From Aquabacterium soli (GTDB taxonomy: Bacteria; Pseudomonadota; Gammaproteobacteria; Burkholderiales; Burkholderiaceae_C): a stretch of DNA of 64,000 nucleotides. The translations under genes were made by a program, and so were the position numbers. The notes below the pieces were generated by a model. It was not told the DNA's origin. It was given only the letters and a program-made list of their open reading frames with translations, and did not search any database. Location of the stretch: contig NZ_RSED01000023.1 in the NCBI RefSeq assembly GCF_003933735.1, positions 1 to 64,000 on the forward strand. Reading direction: 5' to 3'. Below, one piece after another: positions 31,549-41,197 of this stretch (position 1 is the stretch's first letter; each line of letters opens with the position of its first letter).

Positions 31549-32426
31549 GCGGCCTCCTTCAGGGCGTCGATCTGCAGCGCCTCGGCCTGGAGCGTGTCGA
31601 TCAGGGTCTCGCTCACCGGCGTCAGTTGGTGCCCCGGCCGGTCGAAGCGGGGCGTGGCGGCCAGCAGGGCGCGCGTGTACGGGTGCTGCGGGTTCTGGTA
31701 GACCTCGTTCACGCGGCCGGATTCGAGGATGCGGCCCGTGTGGATCACGCTCATCTCGTCGGCCAGCTTGGCCACCACGCCCAGGTCGTGGGTGACGAAC
31801 AGCACGCCCTGCCCTTCGCGGGCCAGCTCGCGGATCAGCTTGAGCACTTCCTTCTGCACGGTCACGTCCAGCGCCGTGGTGGGTTCGTCGCAGATGATGA
31901 GCTGCGGCCGGCAGGCCCACGCGATGGCGATCACCACGCGCTGGCGCATGCCGCCCGACAGCTCATAGGGGTAGAGGGTGCGCACGCGCTCCGGGTCGCG
32001 CACATGCACCTTGTCGAGCAGCGCGATGCATTCCTTGCGCAGGTCGGCGCCCCGGATCCCGCTGTGCAGGCGCAGCACATCTTCCAGCTGGGCGCCGATG
32101 CGCCGGAGCGGGTTGAGCGCCGTCAGCGGATCCTGCAGCACCATGCTCACGACCTTGCCGCGCAGCGTGCGCCACCCGCGCTCGTTCGCCTGTGTCACGT
32201 CCTTGCCGGCCAGGATGATGTTGCCACCCGTGATGCGCGCACCGGCTGGCATCAGCCCCGTGGCGCAGCGTGTCACCATGGACTTGCCGCCGCCGGACTC
32301 GCCCACCAGCGCGTGCACCTGGCCGGCTTCGACACGCAGGTTGACGCCCCGCAGGATGCGCGAGACGCGCCCCGCGGAGGTGATCGACATCTCCAGGTTC
32401 TCGATCTGAAGTACGTTCTTGCTCAT
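31545..32426 (-). CDS. ABC importer ATPase (DppD/OppD type)
   Basis: A 293-residue ATPase. Walker A is [10 protein letters not shown], signature [17 protein letters not shown], Walker [14 protein letters not shown]-loop FVTHDLG. The C-terminal part ([14 protein letters not shown]) is the OppD-type tail; no iron-sulphur cysteine motif of the kind seen in some DppD proteins is evident. The gene overlaps both neighbours by ATGA junctions. Pairs with the DppF-type ATPase for energy coupling. Confidence 0.92.
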   Translation of the reverse strand: MSKNVLQIENLEMSITSAGRVSRILRGVNLRVEAGQVHALVGESGGGKSMVTRCATGLMPAGARITGGNIILAGKDVTQANERGWRTLRGKVVSMVLQDPLTALNPLRRIGAQLEDVLRLHSGIRGADLRKECIALLDKVHVRDPERVRTLYPYELSGGMRQRVVIAIAWACRPQLIICDEPTTALDVTVQKEVLKLIRELAREGQGVLFVTHDLGVVAKLADEMSVIHTGRILESGRVNEVYQNPQHPYTRALLAATPRFDRPGHQLTPVSETLIDTLQAEALQIDALKEAA

Positions 32427-33301
32427 TTGCGCACCACCGGGTCCAGTTCATGCCGCAGGCCATCGCCCAGCGCGTTCAGCCCGACCACCGACACGATGGT
32501 CGCGATGATGGGCACCGTCATCAGCCAGGGCGATTGGTTCACGTAGAGGCGTCCTTCGCCGATCATGCTGCCCCAGGTGGCCTCGCCCGAGGCGATGGAC
32601 AGGCCGACGAAGCTCAGGATGGCCTCGACCACGATGGCCACGCCCATCTCCAGCGTGACCAGGGTGATCAGCAAGGGCGCGACGTTGGGCAGGATCTCGC
32701 TGAACAGCGTGCGGATCGGGCCCAGGCCCAGCATCTGCGCCGAGGTCACGTAATCCAGCTGCCGCTGGGCGCGCACCTCAGCACGCACGATGCGCGCGAA
32801 GCGGGTCCAGTCGACCACGACGATGGCGATGATCACCGAGGTCAGGCCCGTGCCCAGCAGCGCGACCAGAACCACCGCCAGCAGCACGGGCGGGAAGGCC
32901 ATCCACACATCGACCATGCGGCAGATGACGGCATCGAGCCGGCCGCCGAAGTAGCCTGCCAGGCCGCCCAGCAGCGTGCCCACCAGGGCCGACAGCGTGG
33001 CGGCCAGCAGGGCCACGATCAGCGCCGTGCGTGCGCCCCAGATCATGCGCGAGACGACATCGCGGCCCAGGCTGTCGGTGCCCAGCCAATGCATCACCGC
33101 GGCATCGCCCTCCATCAGGGGTTCGGCCAGGGTGCCCGGCGGCAGCAGCGGCGACATCAGGTCCTGCGCCAGCGGGTCCACCGGGGCCAGCCACGGGGCA
33201 AAGACCGCAGACACCAGCAGCACCAGCACAATCAGGGCACCCAGCACCACCCGCGGGTTGCGCACCAGGCGGGCATGGATCGGAACAGCAGCGCGGCTCA
33301 T
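32423..33301 (-). CDS. ABC importer permease (DppC type)
   Basis: A 292-residue inner-membrane permease with about six helices, the first near residues 17-40. The periplasmic N-terminal part carries HWLGTDSLGRDVVSRMIWGAR, a DppC signature, and the EAA loop lies near 205-220. It forms the channel with the DppB-type permease. ATGA overlaps on both sides show tight coupling. Confidence 0.92.
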   Translation of the reverse strand: MSRAAVPIHARLVRNPRVVLGALIVLVLLVSAVFAPWLAPVDPLAQDLMSPLLPPGTLAEPLMEGDAAVMHWLGTDSLGRDVVSRMIWGARTALIVALLAATLSALVGTLLGGLAGYFGGRLDAVICRMVDVWMAFPPVLLAVVLVALLGTGLTSVIIAIVVVDWTRFARIVRAEVRAQRQLDYVTSAQMLGLGPIRTLFSEILPNVAPLLITLVTLEMGVAIVVEAILSFVGLSIASGEATWGSMIGEGRLYVNQSPWLMTVPIIATIVSVVGLNALGDGLRHELDPVVRK

Positions 33302-34308
33302 GTCGAGCTCCTCAGGCGGGGGTTGATGGCCAGGGTCAGCACCTCGACCAACAGGTTGATCAGCACGAACAACAGCGCAAAGGTCAGCACGATGCCCTGG
33401 ATCAGCGGCAGGTCGCGGGCGATCACGGCGTTGATGGCCAGCCCGCCGATGCCGGGGTAGCTGAACAGCCGCTCGATGAGCACGGTGCCGCCCAGCATGA
33501 AGGCGAACTGCACGCCGGTGAGCTGCAGCGTGGGGGTGATGGCATTGGGCAATGCCTCGACCCACAGCACCCGGGTGCCCGACATGCCCTTGAGCCGGGC
33601 CAGCAGCACATAGTCGGACGACAGTGCCTCCAGGATCGAGGCCCGCAGCACCCGCGCGATCATCGCGCTCACGGGGATGCCCAGGGCCACGGCGGGCGCC
33701 ATCGAATGGAGGACCACCGAGGCGGTGACATCCCAGCGGCCCCTGAGCAGGCTCTCGAAAAAGTAGAAGCCCGTGTGCGCGTCGAAGGCGATGGTGGGGT
33801 CCACGCGCCCCGAGATCGGCAGCCACATCCAGAGCACACCGAACAGCAGGATGAAGATCAGGCCCCACAGGAAATCGGGGATGGCCTGGCAGAAGGCGGT
33901 GACACCATCGATGGCCGAGGCCAGCCAGGAGCCCTGCCCCGCCGCGGCCATGATGCCGAGCAGCCCCCCGGCCACCACGGCCAGCGTCAGCGCGGTGAAG
34001 CCCAGCTCCAGCGTGGCCGGCAGGCGCTCCAGGATGAGGCCGAGCACGTCCTGCTTCAGGCTGATGGACACGCCGAAATCCCCCTGCACGGCGTGCCAGA
34101 GCCAGATGCCGAACTGCTCGGGGATCGGCTTGTCGAGGCCATAGAAGGCGCGCAGGTGGGCGATGTCCTCGGGGCCGGCCCCGGGCGGAATCATCATCGC
34201 CACCGGGTCCCCAGGCACCACCCTCATCAGGAAGAAGACGACCACCGCCACGCCCAGCAGCGTGAGCGCGATGTGAAAGAGGGTTTTCAAGAAGGCTTTC
34301 CAGGACAT
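33298..34308 (-). CDS. ABC importer permease (DppB type)
   Basis: A 336-residue permease with about six membrane helices. Signatures are FFLMRVVPGDPVAMM at the N-terminus, FGVSISLKQDVLGLI, LRASILEALSSDYVLLARLKGMS (the EAA region) and the C-terminal LERLFSYPGIGG-like turn. The start at 34308 begins the first helix region; an in-frame extension upstream to 34443 is rich in arginine and proline and not permease-like. It is the first gene of the operon permease-permease-ATPase-ATPase-cyclase-binding protein-chemoreceptor-flavoprotein. Confidence 0.9.
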   Translation of the reverse strand: MSWKAFLKTLFHIALTLLGVAVVVFFLMRVVPGDPVAMMIPPGAGPEDIAHLRAFYGLDKPIPEQFGIWLWHAVQGDFGVSISLKQDVLGLILERLPATLELGFTALTLAVVAGGLLGIMAAAGQGSWLASAIDGVTAFCQAIPDFLWGLIFILLFGVLWMWLPISGRVDPTIAFDAHTGFYFFESLLRGRWDVTASVVLHSMAPAVALGIPVSAMIARVLRASILEALSSDYVLLARLKGMSGTRVLWVEALPNAITPTLQLTGVQFAFMLGGTVLIERLFSYPGIGGLAINAVIARDLPLIQGIVLTFALLFVLINLLVEVLTLAINPRLRSST

Positions 34309-34461
34309 CGATGACGCATCAAACGGGCTGTGGGCCTGTCCGACTTCCGCCGTTGAACACAGGCCTGATGCTCGCCGCCGGGGCGCTGGAGGGCTATCCA
34401 TTGGCCGCGAGCCTGTAGCCGAAACGCGCCGATTGGTCCGCACGCACCGGGTGAGCCCGCA

Positions 34462-34471
34462 AATTGCTTTA
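34462..34471. promoter_or_regulatory. AATTGCTTTA motif shared with the iorA promoter
   Basis: This decamer in the 290-bp divergent region between the importer operon and AraC 1 is identical, in the same orientation, to 25418-25427 in the iorA promoter. It is followed by an imperfect TTAAGTTAC. Possible operator or activator site; the rest of 34309-34598 shows no other clear element. Confidence 0.35.
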
Positions 34472-34598
34472 CCTCTTAAGTTACTGGCAAGCCTGAGGTT
34501 TTCGGCCCGTGTCGGATTTCCTGGTGGCTAGGCGCAAACCCTAGTTGCCTGGCTATTACTTTATCTGTCAACTATCCGTCACACTCCTGGAGTGATCG

Positions 34599-35639
34599 AT
34601 GTCCCCTTTCCCCGCCCCACAACTACTCGACAGTTTCCCCCTTGTCCGGGCTTGCACCGCCGAGCAGGCCCGCCATGAGATCGGCCGCGCCTTCTCTCAA
34701 CACCAACTGGAACTGCATGGCGACACCCAGGCTCTGCATGCCCACCACAACCAGGTCCGCCTGGAAGAGGCTTCGCTCAACGTGCTGTCGTACGGCGCAG
34801 AGGTCACCATCGACCCTGGCGAGCGTGGTGATTTCTACATGGTGCAGATCCCGTTGCGGGGATCGGCACGCCTGGAATCGAGCAGCGATGACATCCACGT
34901 GGATTCGGACGTGCTGAGCATCCTGCAGCCCAAGGGACACGGGCGCATGCACTGGAGCAGTGACTGCCAGATGCTCCTTTTGAGTGCACCCAGCCAGCTG
35001 GTGCAACGCCGCTTCTTCAACGACCACGCCCCCCGGACACTGGACTTCGCGTTGAGCCGTTCCCGGCAGGACCCGGGCGTGGCCGCGTGGTGCCAGGCGG
35101 CCATGGACATCACCCACAACCTGGACAAGTTCGGCTCGCTGTGGCTGAGCCACCGGGCGGCGTGCGCCTCGATGGAAGAGTTCCTGCTGTCGGCCTTCGC
35201 CCTGCTCATGCCCACGGATGCGGGCAACACCCGCCCGGAGCGCAACAACGAGCGCTGCGTGCGCCGCGCCAAGGAATACATCCATGCGCACCTGGACCGG
35301 GCCCTGACCCTGTGCGAGATCTCGGACCACGCCTGCGTCAGCGCGCGCACGCTGGAATCGGCCTTCCGGCGCCAGGGCGAGGCCTCACCGCTGAGCTATG
35401 CGCGGGATCAGCGCCTCAAGGCCGCGCATGAACTGCTGTGCAACGCCAACCGCTCCGGCCGGCCGGTGGCCGTGACCGAGGTGGCACTGCACTTCGGCTT
35501 CGTGCACCTGGGGCGCTTCGCGGCCCAGTACCGCAAGCGCTACGGCTGCTCGCCCTCGGACACCCTGCGGCCCCGCGTGGCGGGCTTCATCCCAGGGCAA
35601 TTTCGTCACTCTGAACATTCTCTTCTGCAAGCTGCATGA
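34599..35639 (+). CDS. AraC-family regulator 1
   Basis: A 346-residue regulator. The N-terminal 200 residues are an AraC-binding-like sensor domain (VTIDPGERGDFYMVQIPLRGSARLE); the C-terminal 110 residues are the double helix-turn-helix (LCEISDHACVSARTLESAFRR, then VALHFGFVHLGRFAAQYRKRYG). CTGGAG precedes the ATG. It is a paralogue of the broken AraC gene at 40.1-41.1 kb. Its stop overlaps the start of the second flavoprotein by ATGA, so it is in the same operon and probably activates it and the divergent importer in response to an aromatic inducer. Confidence 0.9.
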   Translation: MSPFPAPQLLDSFPLVRACTAEQARHEIGRAFSQHQLELHGDTQALHAHHNQVRLEEASLNVLSYGAEVTIDPGERGDFYMVQIPLRGSARLESSSDDIHVDSDVLSILQPKGHGRMHWSSDCQMLLLSAPSQLVQRRFFNDHAPRTLDFALSRSRQDPGVAAWCQAAMDITHNLDKFGSLWLSHRAACASMEEFLLSAFALLMPTDAGNTRPERNNERCVRRAKEYIHAHLDRALTLCEISDHACVSARTLESAFRRQGEASPLSYARDQRLKAAHELLCNANRSGRPVAVTEVALHFGFVHLGRFAAQYRKRYGCSPSDTLRPRVAGFIPGQFRHSEHSLLQAA

Positions 35640-37207
35640 GTTCATTCGATGCCATCGTCGTGGGCAGCGGCCTCAATGGTCTGGCCGCCGCCGTTCACCT
35701 GTCAGCCAAGGGCTGGCGCGTCCTGGTGCTGGAGCGCCAGGCACTGCCTGGCGGCGCGGTCAAGACCGTGGAGTGCACCCTGCCCGGGTTCCGCCATGAC
35801 CTGTACGCGATGAACCTGAGTTCTTTCGCTGGATCCCCTTTCCATGCCGAGCATGGCGGCCTGCTGGCCAAGCATGGCCTGGGCTTCGTGCCCGCCGACA
35901 AGCCTTTCGCCTCGGCCTTCCCGCCCGCTTCGCAGCTGCCCTGGGTGGGCGTCGAGAAAGGCCTGGAGGCCACGCTGGCGCACGTGCGGCGGGCCAACCC
36001 GAAGGATGCCGAGCGCTGGCAGCAGCTGGACAAGACCTTCGACGAACAGGCGCCCTACCTGTTCGGCCTGCTGGGCACGCCCGCGCCGTCGTGGGCTGCG
36101 CTCAAGCTGCTGTGGCGCCTGTACCGTGGTCTGGGCCTGCAGAAGGCCTCGGCGCTGGTGCGCATCCTGCTGAGCTCGCCGCGCGACTGGCTGCACGAGC
36201 ACTTCGAGAGCCCTTCCGTGCACTGCATGCTGGCATCGTGGGGCATGCACCTTGATTTCGGGCCCGATGTGTCGGGCGGTGCCTTGTTCCCTTACCTGGA
36301 GGCCATGGCCAGCCAGCGCTTCGGCATGATGCTGGGCCAGGGCGGTGCCGACACGATCATCAAGGCGATGACCAAGGCCATCGAAGCCGCTGGAGGCGAG
36401 GTGCGCACAGGTTGCGAGGTGGCCAGGGTGACCGTCGAATCCGGGCGTGCCACCGGTGTCGAACTCGCCAGCGGCCAGACGCTGCTGGCCAGCAAGGCCG
36501 TGATCGCCAACGTGCACCCACGCGCCCTGTATGGCCGACTGCTGGGCAAGGATGCGCCCGCCGACAGCGCCGGGGCTGCCAGGCTGCGCCCTGGACCGGC
36601 CACGATGATGATCCACCTGGCCATGGACTCGCTGCCCGACTGGGCCGCTGGTGAAGCGCTCAAGCAGTTCGCGTATGTGCACCTGGCGCCGTCGCTCACG
36701 CAACTGGCCACGACCTATGCAAACTCACTCGAAGGCACCTTGCCTTCGGAGCCGATGCTCGTCGTCGGCCAGCCTACCGCACACGACCCCTCGCGGGCAC
36801 CGGCCGGCCAGCATGTGCTGTGGGTGCAGGTGCGCACGCTGCCCTACGAGGTGCGTGCCGACGCGTCAAATGAACTGCCCGCCGGCAGCTGGGACGCGCT
36901 CAAAGAAGCCTACGCCGACCGCATGATGAACCTGCTGGAAGGCTATGCCCCCGGCATCAAGGCCAAGGTGCTGGCCCGCACGGTGCTGTCCCCGGTCGAT
37001 CTGGAACGGGACAACCCCAACCTGGTCGAAGGCGACAGCCTGAGCGGCAGCCACCACCTGGACCAGTTCTTCATGCTGCGCCCGGGCTGGGGACGCGCAC
37101 GCTGGCGCACCGGCGTGCAGAACCTGTACCACGTGGGCGCCAGCACCTGGCCGGGTGGCGGCACGGGGGCCGGATCCGGCTACATGCTGGCGCGCGAGCT
37201 CGCCTGA
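35636..37207 (+). CDS. Phytoene-desaturase-like FAD oxidoreductase 2
   Basis: A 523-residue flavoprotein paralogous to the product of 25530-27128. The FAD fold is IVVGSGLNGLAAAVHLSAKG with ERQALPGGAVKTVECTLPGFRHDL; the C-terminal motif is VGASTWPGGGTGAGSGYMLARELA. Length and layout match the paralogue; identity looks moderate, so the duplication is old. It is translationally coupled to AraC 1 and lies 131 bases before the SDR and the indole/styrene monooxygenase genes. It likely oxidises an intermediate in that pathway, but the reaction is not known. Confidence 0.85.
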   Translation: MSSFDAIVVGSGLNGLAAAVHLSAKGWRVLVLERQALPGGAVKTVECTLPGFRHDLYAMNLSSFAGSPFHAEHGGLLAKHGLGFVPADKPFASAFPPASQLPWVGVEKGLEATLAHVRRANPKDAERWQQLDKTFDEQAPYLFGLLGTPAPSWAALKLLWRLYRGLGLQKASALVRILLSSPRDWLHEHFESPSVHCMLASWGMHLDFGPDVSGGALFPYLEAMASQRFGMMLGQGGADTIIKAMTKAIEAAGGEVRTGCEVARVTVESGRATGVELASGQTLLASKAVIANVHPRALYGRLLGKDAPADSAGAARLRPGPATMMIHLAMDSLPDWAAGEALKQFAYVHLAPSLTQLATTYANSLEGTLPSEPMLVVGQPTAHDPSRAPAGQHVLWVQVRTLPYEVRADASNELPAGSWDALKEAYADRMMNLLEGYAPGIKAKVLARTVLSPVDLERDNPNLVEGDSLSGSHHLDQFFMLRPGWGRARWRTGVQNLYHVGASTWPGGGTGAGSGYMLARELA

Positions 37208-37338
37208 GCTGCAAGGACGAAGGCCGCAGTTACTGGATAGGCGCTGCAGCCTGCGGCTACTGCTGATGCCGCCCTTTCGATCAAGATCAATGCACGGTGA
37301 CACACCGCGCATTGATCAGAGCGATCGAAAGGAACGTC

Positions 37339-38127
37339 ATGCAAGGATTGAACGGAAATGTGGCCATCGTCACGGGCGGCGCCACCCTGATCGGCCAGGC
37401 CGTCGTCGAGCGCCTGGTGGCCGCCGGGGCCCAGGTGGTGGTGTTCGACATCGATGCTGAAGGTGGCACGCAGTTGGCCTCCCGCCACCCCGAACAGGTG
37501 CAGTTCCACACGCTGGACCTGACCGATGACGCCCAGCTCGACGTCCGTGTGGCCGAGGTGGTCCGCACGCTGGGCGGCGTGCACGCCCTGGTCAACCTGG
37601 CCTGCTCCTACCTGGACGATGGCGCCGCCTCTGGCCGCGCAGACTGGCTGCAGGCCCTGAACGTGAACGTGGTCAGCGCCGTGATGATGGCGCGCGCCGT
37701 GCGCGAACCCATGCGCCAGGCCGGTGGCGGTGCCATTGTCAACTTCACCAGCATCTCGTCGAGCGTGGCGCAGACCGGCCGCTGGCTGTACCCGGTGTCC
37801 AAGGCCGCGCTGCTGCAGGTCACGCGCAGCATGGCCATGGACTTCGCGCCCGACCGCATCCGCGTGAACTCGGTGTCACCCGGCTGGACCTGGTCTCGCG
37901 TGATCAGTGAATGCGCCGGCGGCAACCGCGCCAAGGCCGATGAGGTGGCCGCGTCCTACCACCTGCTCGGGCGCTTGGGCGATCCGGCCGAGGTGGCCGA
38001 GGTCGTCGCCTTCCTGCTCTCAAGCCATGCCAGCTTCGTGACCGGCGCCGACTACGCCGTCGACGGCGGCTATTCGGCCATGGGCCCCGAGCAGAACGTG
38101 CCCGCCATTCCCCGCCTGATGGCTTGA
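37339..38127 (+). CDS. SDR-family dehydrogenase of the monooxygenase cluster
   Basis: A 262-residue classical SDR. The cofactor motif is VTGGATLIGQAV (residues about 11-22), the aspartate in FDID suggests NAD, and the catalytic residues are Ser in FTSISSS and Tyr/Lys in YPVSK. The usual NNAG motif is NLACS, an uncommon variant. In known indole-oxidation clusters an SDR turns indole-2,3-dihydrodiol into dioxindole; the position directly before the StyA-like gene fits that role. GAAAGGA at 37327 fixes the start. Confidence 0.88.
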   Translation: MQGLNGNVAIVTGGATLIGQAVVERLVAAGAQVVVFDIDAEGGTQLASRHPEQVQFHTLDLTDDAQLDVRVAEVVRTLGGVHALVNLACSYLDDGAASGRADWLQALNVNVVSAVMMARAVREPMRQAGGGAIVNFTSISSSVAQTGRWLYPVSKAALLQVTRSMAMDFAPDRIRVNSVSPGWTWSRVISECAGGNRAKADEVAASYHLLGRLGDPAEVAEVVAFLLSSHASFVTGADYAVDGGYSAMGPEQNVPAIPRLMA

Positions 38128-38180
38128 GCCGCCACCGCACAGGCACCCAACCCCCATTCTTCTGACCAAAGGAACGCACC

Positions 38181-39425
38181 ATGCGCCGCATCGCCATCGT
38201 GGGTGGAGGCCAGGCCGGCCTGCCACTGGCCCTGTCACTGCTCGACAGGAAGTACGACGTCACCCTCGTGTCCAACCGCACGCCAGACCACATCCGTGCG
38301 GGCAAGGTCATGTCCAGCCAGTGCATGTTCGACGCCTCGCTGCAGATCGAACGCGACGTGGGCCTGAACCAGTGGGAAGCCGTGTGTCCGCCGGTGGAGG
38401 GCATCAGCCTGACCGTGCCGCACCCGGAGCAGCCTGGCGCCAAGTTGATCGACTGGTCGCACCGCCTGGACCACATCGCCCAAGCCGTGGACCAGCGCGT
38501 GAAGATGCCGGCCTGGCTGGAGCTGTTCGAGCAGCGCGGCGGGAAGCTCATCCTGCAGGATGCGGGCGTGGCCGAGCTGGAAGAACTCGCGGCCACGAAT
38601 GACCTGGTGATCCTGGCTGCCGGCAAGGGCGAGGTGGTCAAGCTGTTCGAACGCGATGCCGCGCGCTCACGCTTCGAGCAGCCGCAGCGCGCCCTGGCCC
38701 TGACCTATGTGCATGGACTGGCCCCGACACCCGAGTACAGCCGCGTCTCCTTCAACCTGATCCCGGGCGTCGGCGAGTACTTCGTGTTCCCGGCCTACAC
38801 CTTGAGCGGCCCGTGCGACATCATGGTGTTCGAAGGCCTGCCCGGCGGCCCGATGGATGGCTGGAAAGGCATCACCAGCCCGCAGGAGCACCTGGCCTTC
38901 AGCTGCCAGATCCTGCAGACCTACCTGCCCTGGGAGGCCGAGCGGGCCCGCCATGCCGAGTTGACCGATGCCAACGGCATCCTGGCGGGCACCTTTGCGC
39001 CGACCATCCGCAAGCCGGTGCTGCGCCTGCCTTCCGGCAAGCTGGTGCTGGGCCTGGGTGATGCGGTGGTGGTCAACGACCCGATCACCGGGCAGGGTTC
39101 GAACAACGCCACCAAGGCCTTCCGCGTGTACCTGGATGCGATCCTCGCCCGAGGGGACCAGGCCTACAGCGAGGACTGGATGAACCAGACCTTCGAGACC
39201 TTCTGGCACTATGCGCAGGATGTGGTGGCGTGGACCAACTCGATGCTGATGCCGCCCCCGCCGCACCTGTTGAACCTGCTGGGTGCTGCCGGCCAATGCC
39301 CGCCGATCGCCAAGGCCATCGTCAATGGGTTCAACCACCCGCCGAGCCTGTACCCGTGGTGGGGCGATGAGCAGGCCTGCGAACAGTTCGTCGGCGAGAA
39401 GATGACCCAGGCGGTGGCCGCATGA
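38181..39425 (+). CDS. Styrene/indole monooxygenase-like FAD oxygenase (StyA type)
   Basis: A 414-residue FAD epoxidase-type oxygenase. The N-terminal fold is IAIVGGGQAGLPLALSLL; later motifs are GLGDAVVVNDPITGQGSNNATKA for FAD and the C-terminal CPPIAKAIVNGFNHP. It is of the StyA group, which takes reduced FAD from a separate reductase and epoxidises styrene or indole; indole relatives start indole degradation and make indigo as a side product. The reductase gene overlaps its end by ATGA. Substrate not proven, but SDR, cyclase-family enzyme and AraC genes around it resemble indole-oxidation clusters described in Acinetobacter and Cupriavidus. Confidence 0.92.
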   Translation: MRRIAIVGGGQAGLPLALSLLDRKYDVTLVSNRTPDHIRAGKVMSSQCMFDASLQIERDVGLNQWEAVCPPVEGISLTVPHPEQPGAKLIDWSHRLDHIAQAVDQRVKMPAWLELFEQRGGKLILQDAGVAELEELAATNDLVILAAGKGEVVKLFERDAARSRFEQPQRALALTYVHGLAPTPEYSRVSFNLIPGVGEYFVFPAYTLSGPCDIMVFEGLPGGPMDGWKGITSPQEHLAFSCQILQTYLPWEAERARHAELTDANGILAGTFAPTIRKPVLRLPSGKLVLGLGDAVVVNDPITGQGSNNATKAFRVYLDAILARGDQAYSEDWMNQTFETFWHYAQDVVAWTNSMLMPPPPHLLNLLGAAGQCPPIAKAIVNGFNHPPSLYPWWGDEQACEQFVGEKMTQAVAA

Positions 39426-39967
39426 TGGCGATGCAGGGAGCACTCACCATGAGTTCTGCACGCAGCCCGGTCTGGGGCCAGACCGAGTTCGAATGCAAGG
39501 CACTGCGTCAGGCGCTGGGGCGCTATCCTACGGGGGTGGCCATCGTCACGGCGCGCTGCCCTGATGGACGGGCCATCGGGCTGACCATCAACTCGTTTGC
39601 ATCTTTGTCGCTGTCACCGGCGCTGGTGCTGTGGAGCCTGGTGGACCGCTCGCCCAACCTGGCGGCCTTCCAGCAGGCATCGCACTTCGCGATCAGTGTG
39701 CTGGGGCAGGATCAGCAGGCATTGGCGAGCCGCTTCGCCAACCCCGCCGTGGTCGACAAGTTCGATCAGGTGGCGGTGCGGGAGGCGCCGGAGGGGATGC
39801 CGGTGATCGAGGGGGCTGTGGCCACCTTGGTATGCAGTACCGTCAAGCACCACAGTGAAGGCGATCACGAACTGTTCATCGGGCGGGTGGTGCGACTGGA
39901 TACGCTTGAAGGGGCACCGCTGGTGTTTCACCATGGACGGTTTGAGTCGCTGGTCCATGCGTCTTGA
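39422..39967 (+). CDS. Flavin reductase (StyB/HpaC type) partner of the monooxygenase
   Basis: A 181-residue flavin reductase-like protein: FKALRQALGRYPTGVAIVTA-like N-terminus, GLTINSFASLSLSPALVLWSL for flavin, and the SEGDHELFIGRVVRLD motif. It would supply reduced FAD to the StyA-type oxygenase. The first ATG overlaps the styA stop (ATGATG); a second ATG at 39449 behind GGGAG is an alternative start that removes nine residues. It ends 133 bases before the convergent AraC gene. Confidence 0.92.
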   Translation: MMAMQGALTMSSARSPVWGQTEFECKALRQALGRYPTGVAIVTARCPDGRAIGLTINSFASLSLSPALVLWSLVDRSPNLAAFQQASHFAISVLGQDQQALASRFANPAVVDKFDQVAVREAPEGMPVIEGAVATLVCSTVKHHSEGDHELFIGRVVRLDTLEGAPLVFHHGRFESLVHAS

Positions 39968-40006
39968 TCGAGTGCCAGAGCCCGCACGTTCTTTGCCTGC
40001 GTTGGA

Positions 40007-40104
40007 TTGAGCGCTTGTTCGTGACAGCGCGGGGCGGGGTCTGAGGGCGCCCGGCCGGATGCCAACACATCCCGCGCCCCGCGCTGCAAAGACAAAGCGC
40101 TCAA
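40007..40104. terminator. Long hairpin made from a dispersed repeat end, between convergent genes
   Basis: TTGAGCGCTT (40007-40016) pairs with AAGCGCTCAA (40095-40104), and the GCGCGGGGCG region pairs with its complement at 40073-40085, giving a long imperfect stem. 40046-40104 is nearly identical to 18010-18068. The right arm covers the AraC stop codon. It lacks a long T-run, so it may be a folded repeat acting as a bidirectional terminator. Confidence 0.5.
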
Positions 40105-41110
40105 GCTCTCCGCAAGGTCTGACTGGGCGATTCGCCGAAGCGATCCTTGTACTCCGCACTGAACCGCCCCATGTGCGCGAACCCCCATCGCAGCGCGACC
40201 GAAGCCACGCCACCGCTGACGGGCCCCGCCAGCAGATCCCCCCGAACCCGCTCCAGGCGGGTATGGCGCAGGTACTGCATCGGGCTCATGCCACAGAAAT
40301 CCTGAAAGCCCGCGTACAGGCTGCGCAAGCTGACACCCGCGATCTCGGCCAGGGCCTCGGCCCGGATGGTCTCGTGGGCATGGGCCTGCAGGTACTCCTG
40401 CACGCGCTTCACATGCCGGGGCAGCACGGTCGAACGCCGTGCCAGCGGTTCGTCGCTGAAGTTGTGGGCCTGGCAGGACAGCAATGAGGTGGCCACCAGT
40501 TGCTCGAGCTGGCCCACCAGCAGCTTGTGCTCCGACACATCGCCGGCTTGCTCGGCCCAATCCACCAGGTAGCGCACGAGGCATTGCCAGGCGGGCTGTT
40601 CCTTCCAGCGAAAGCCCAGAGAAAACTGCAGAGGCGCATCCGGCTCATGCCCCAACTGGGCGGTCAGCATGCGCTCCGGAATGGCCGGGCAATGCGCACC
40701 ATCAGCTGGTCGCAATCGGCACTCCATCGCATGGCGGTTCCCAGGTGCGGGCTGATCACCGAGGCCACATCGGGTTGCGACTCCAGCGTGTCGAAGCCGC
40801 TGCGCACCTGGGCACGCCCCTGCAAGGGCATCATCACCAGGAAGAAATCCTCCAGTTCGCCAGGCTCGATCTGCACCTCGGCGCCATAGCACAGGCGGCT
40901 GATGCTTACATCGCCGAAGCCCAGGTGGTGCATGCGCGCGTCCAGGCTCTGCCGGCCGCTGGCGATGTTCAACGCGTGGGGTTTCATCACGCGGGACACC
41001 AGCGCGCGCGTCTCCTGCACATCGCGCGAGGCGAACAACTGCCTCGTCGGCGCGACCAGCATCGCTCGATGCAGGCCGGCAGAAGCCGGGGTCGATGTGG
41101 ACATGAGCAT
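40101..41110 (-). pseudogene. AraC-family regulator 2, apparently frameshifted
   Basis: Two reading frames together spell one AraC regulator. The N-terminal half (MSTSTPASAGL to CDQLMVRIARP) stops at 40664, while the C-terminal half (IPERMLTAQLGHEP to TLRRA) continues in another frame to 40101. The join lies near 40675-40695, where one lost base (or two extra) in GCCCGGCCATTCCGG would explain the shift. The C-terminal part has both helix-turn-helices (LAEIAGVSLRSLYAGFQ, VALRWGFAHMGRFSAEYKDRFG). GGAGG precedes ATG 41110 (or 41104). It is a paralogue of AraC 1 and resembles regulators of indole clusters. A sequencing error is possible. Confidence 0.75.
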
Positions 41111-41197
41111 GAAGCCTCCGTGTACGCCAAGAAGCCAGGTGCGCCAATGCACCGTCGCAGCCTGCGGCACGCAAAAGCGGTGCCAAACGGACAGGAA

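Noticed and set aside
25530..37207. Carotenoid biosynthesis cluster
   Set aside because: The two desaturase-like proteins have no phytoene synthase, cyclase or GGPP synthase neighbours.
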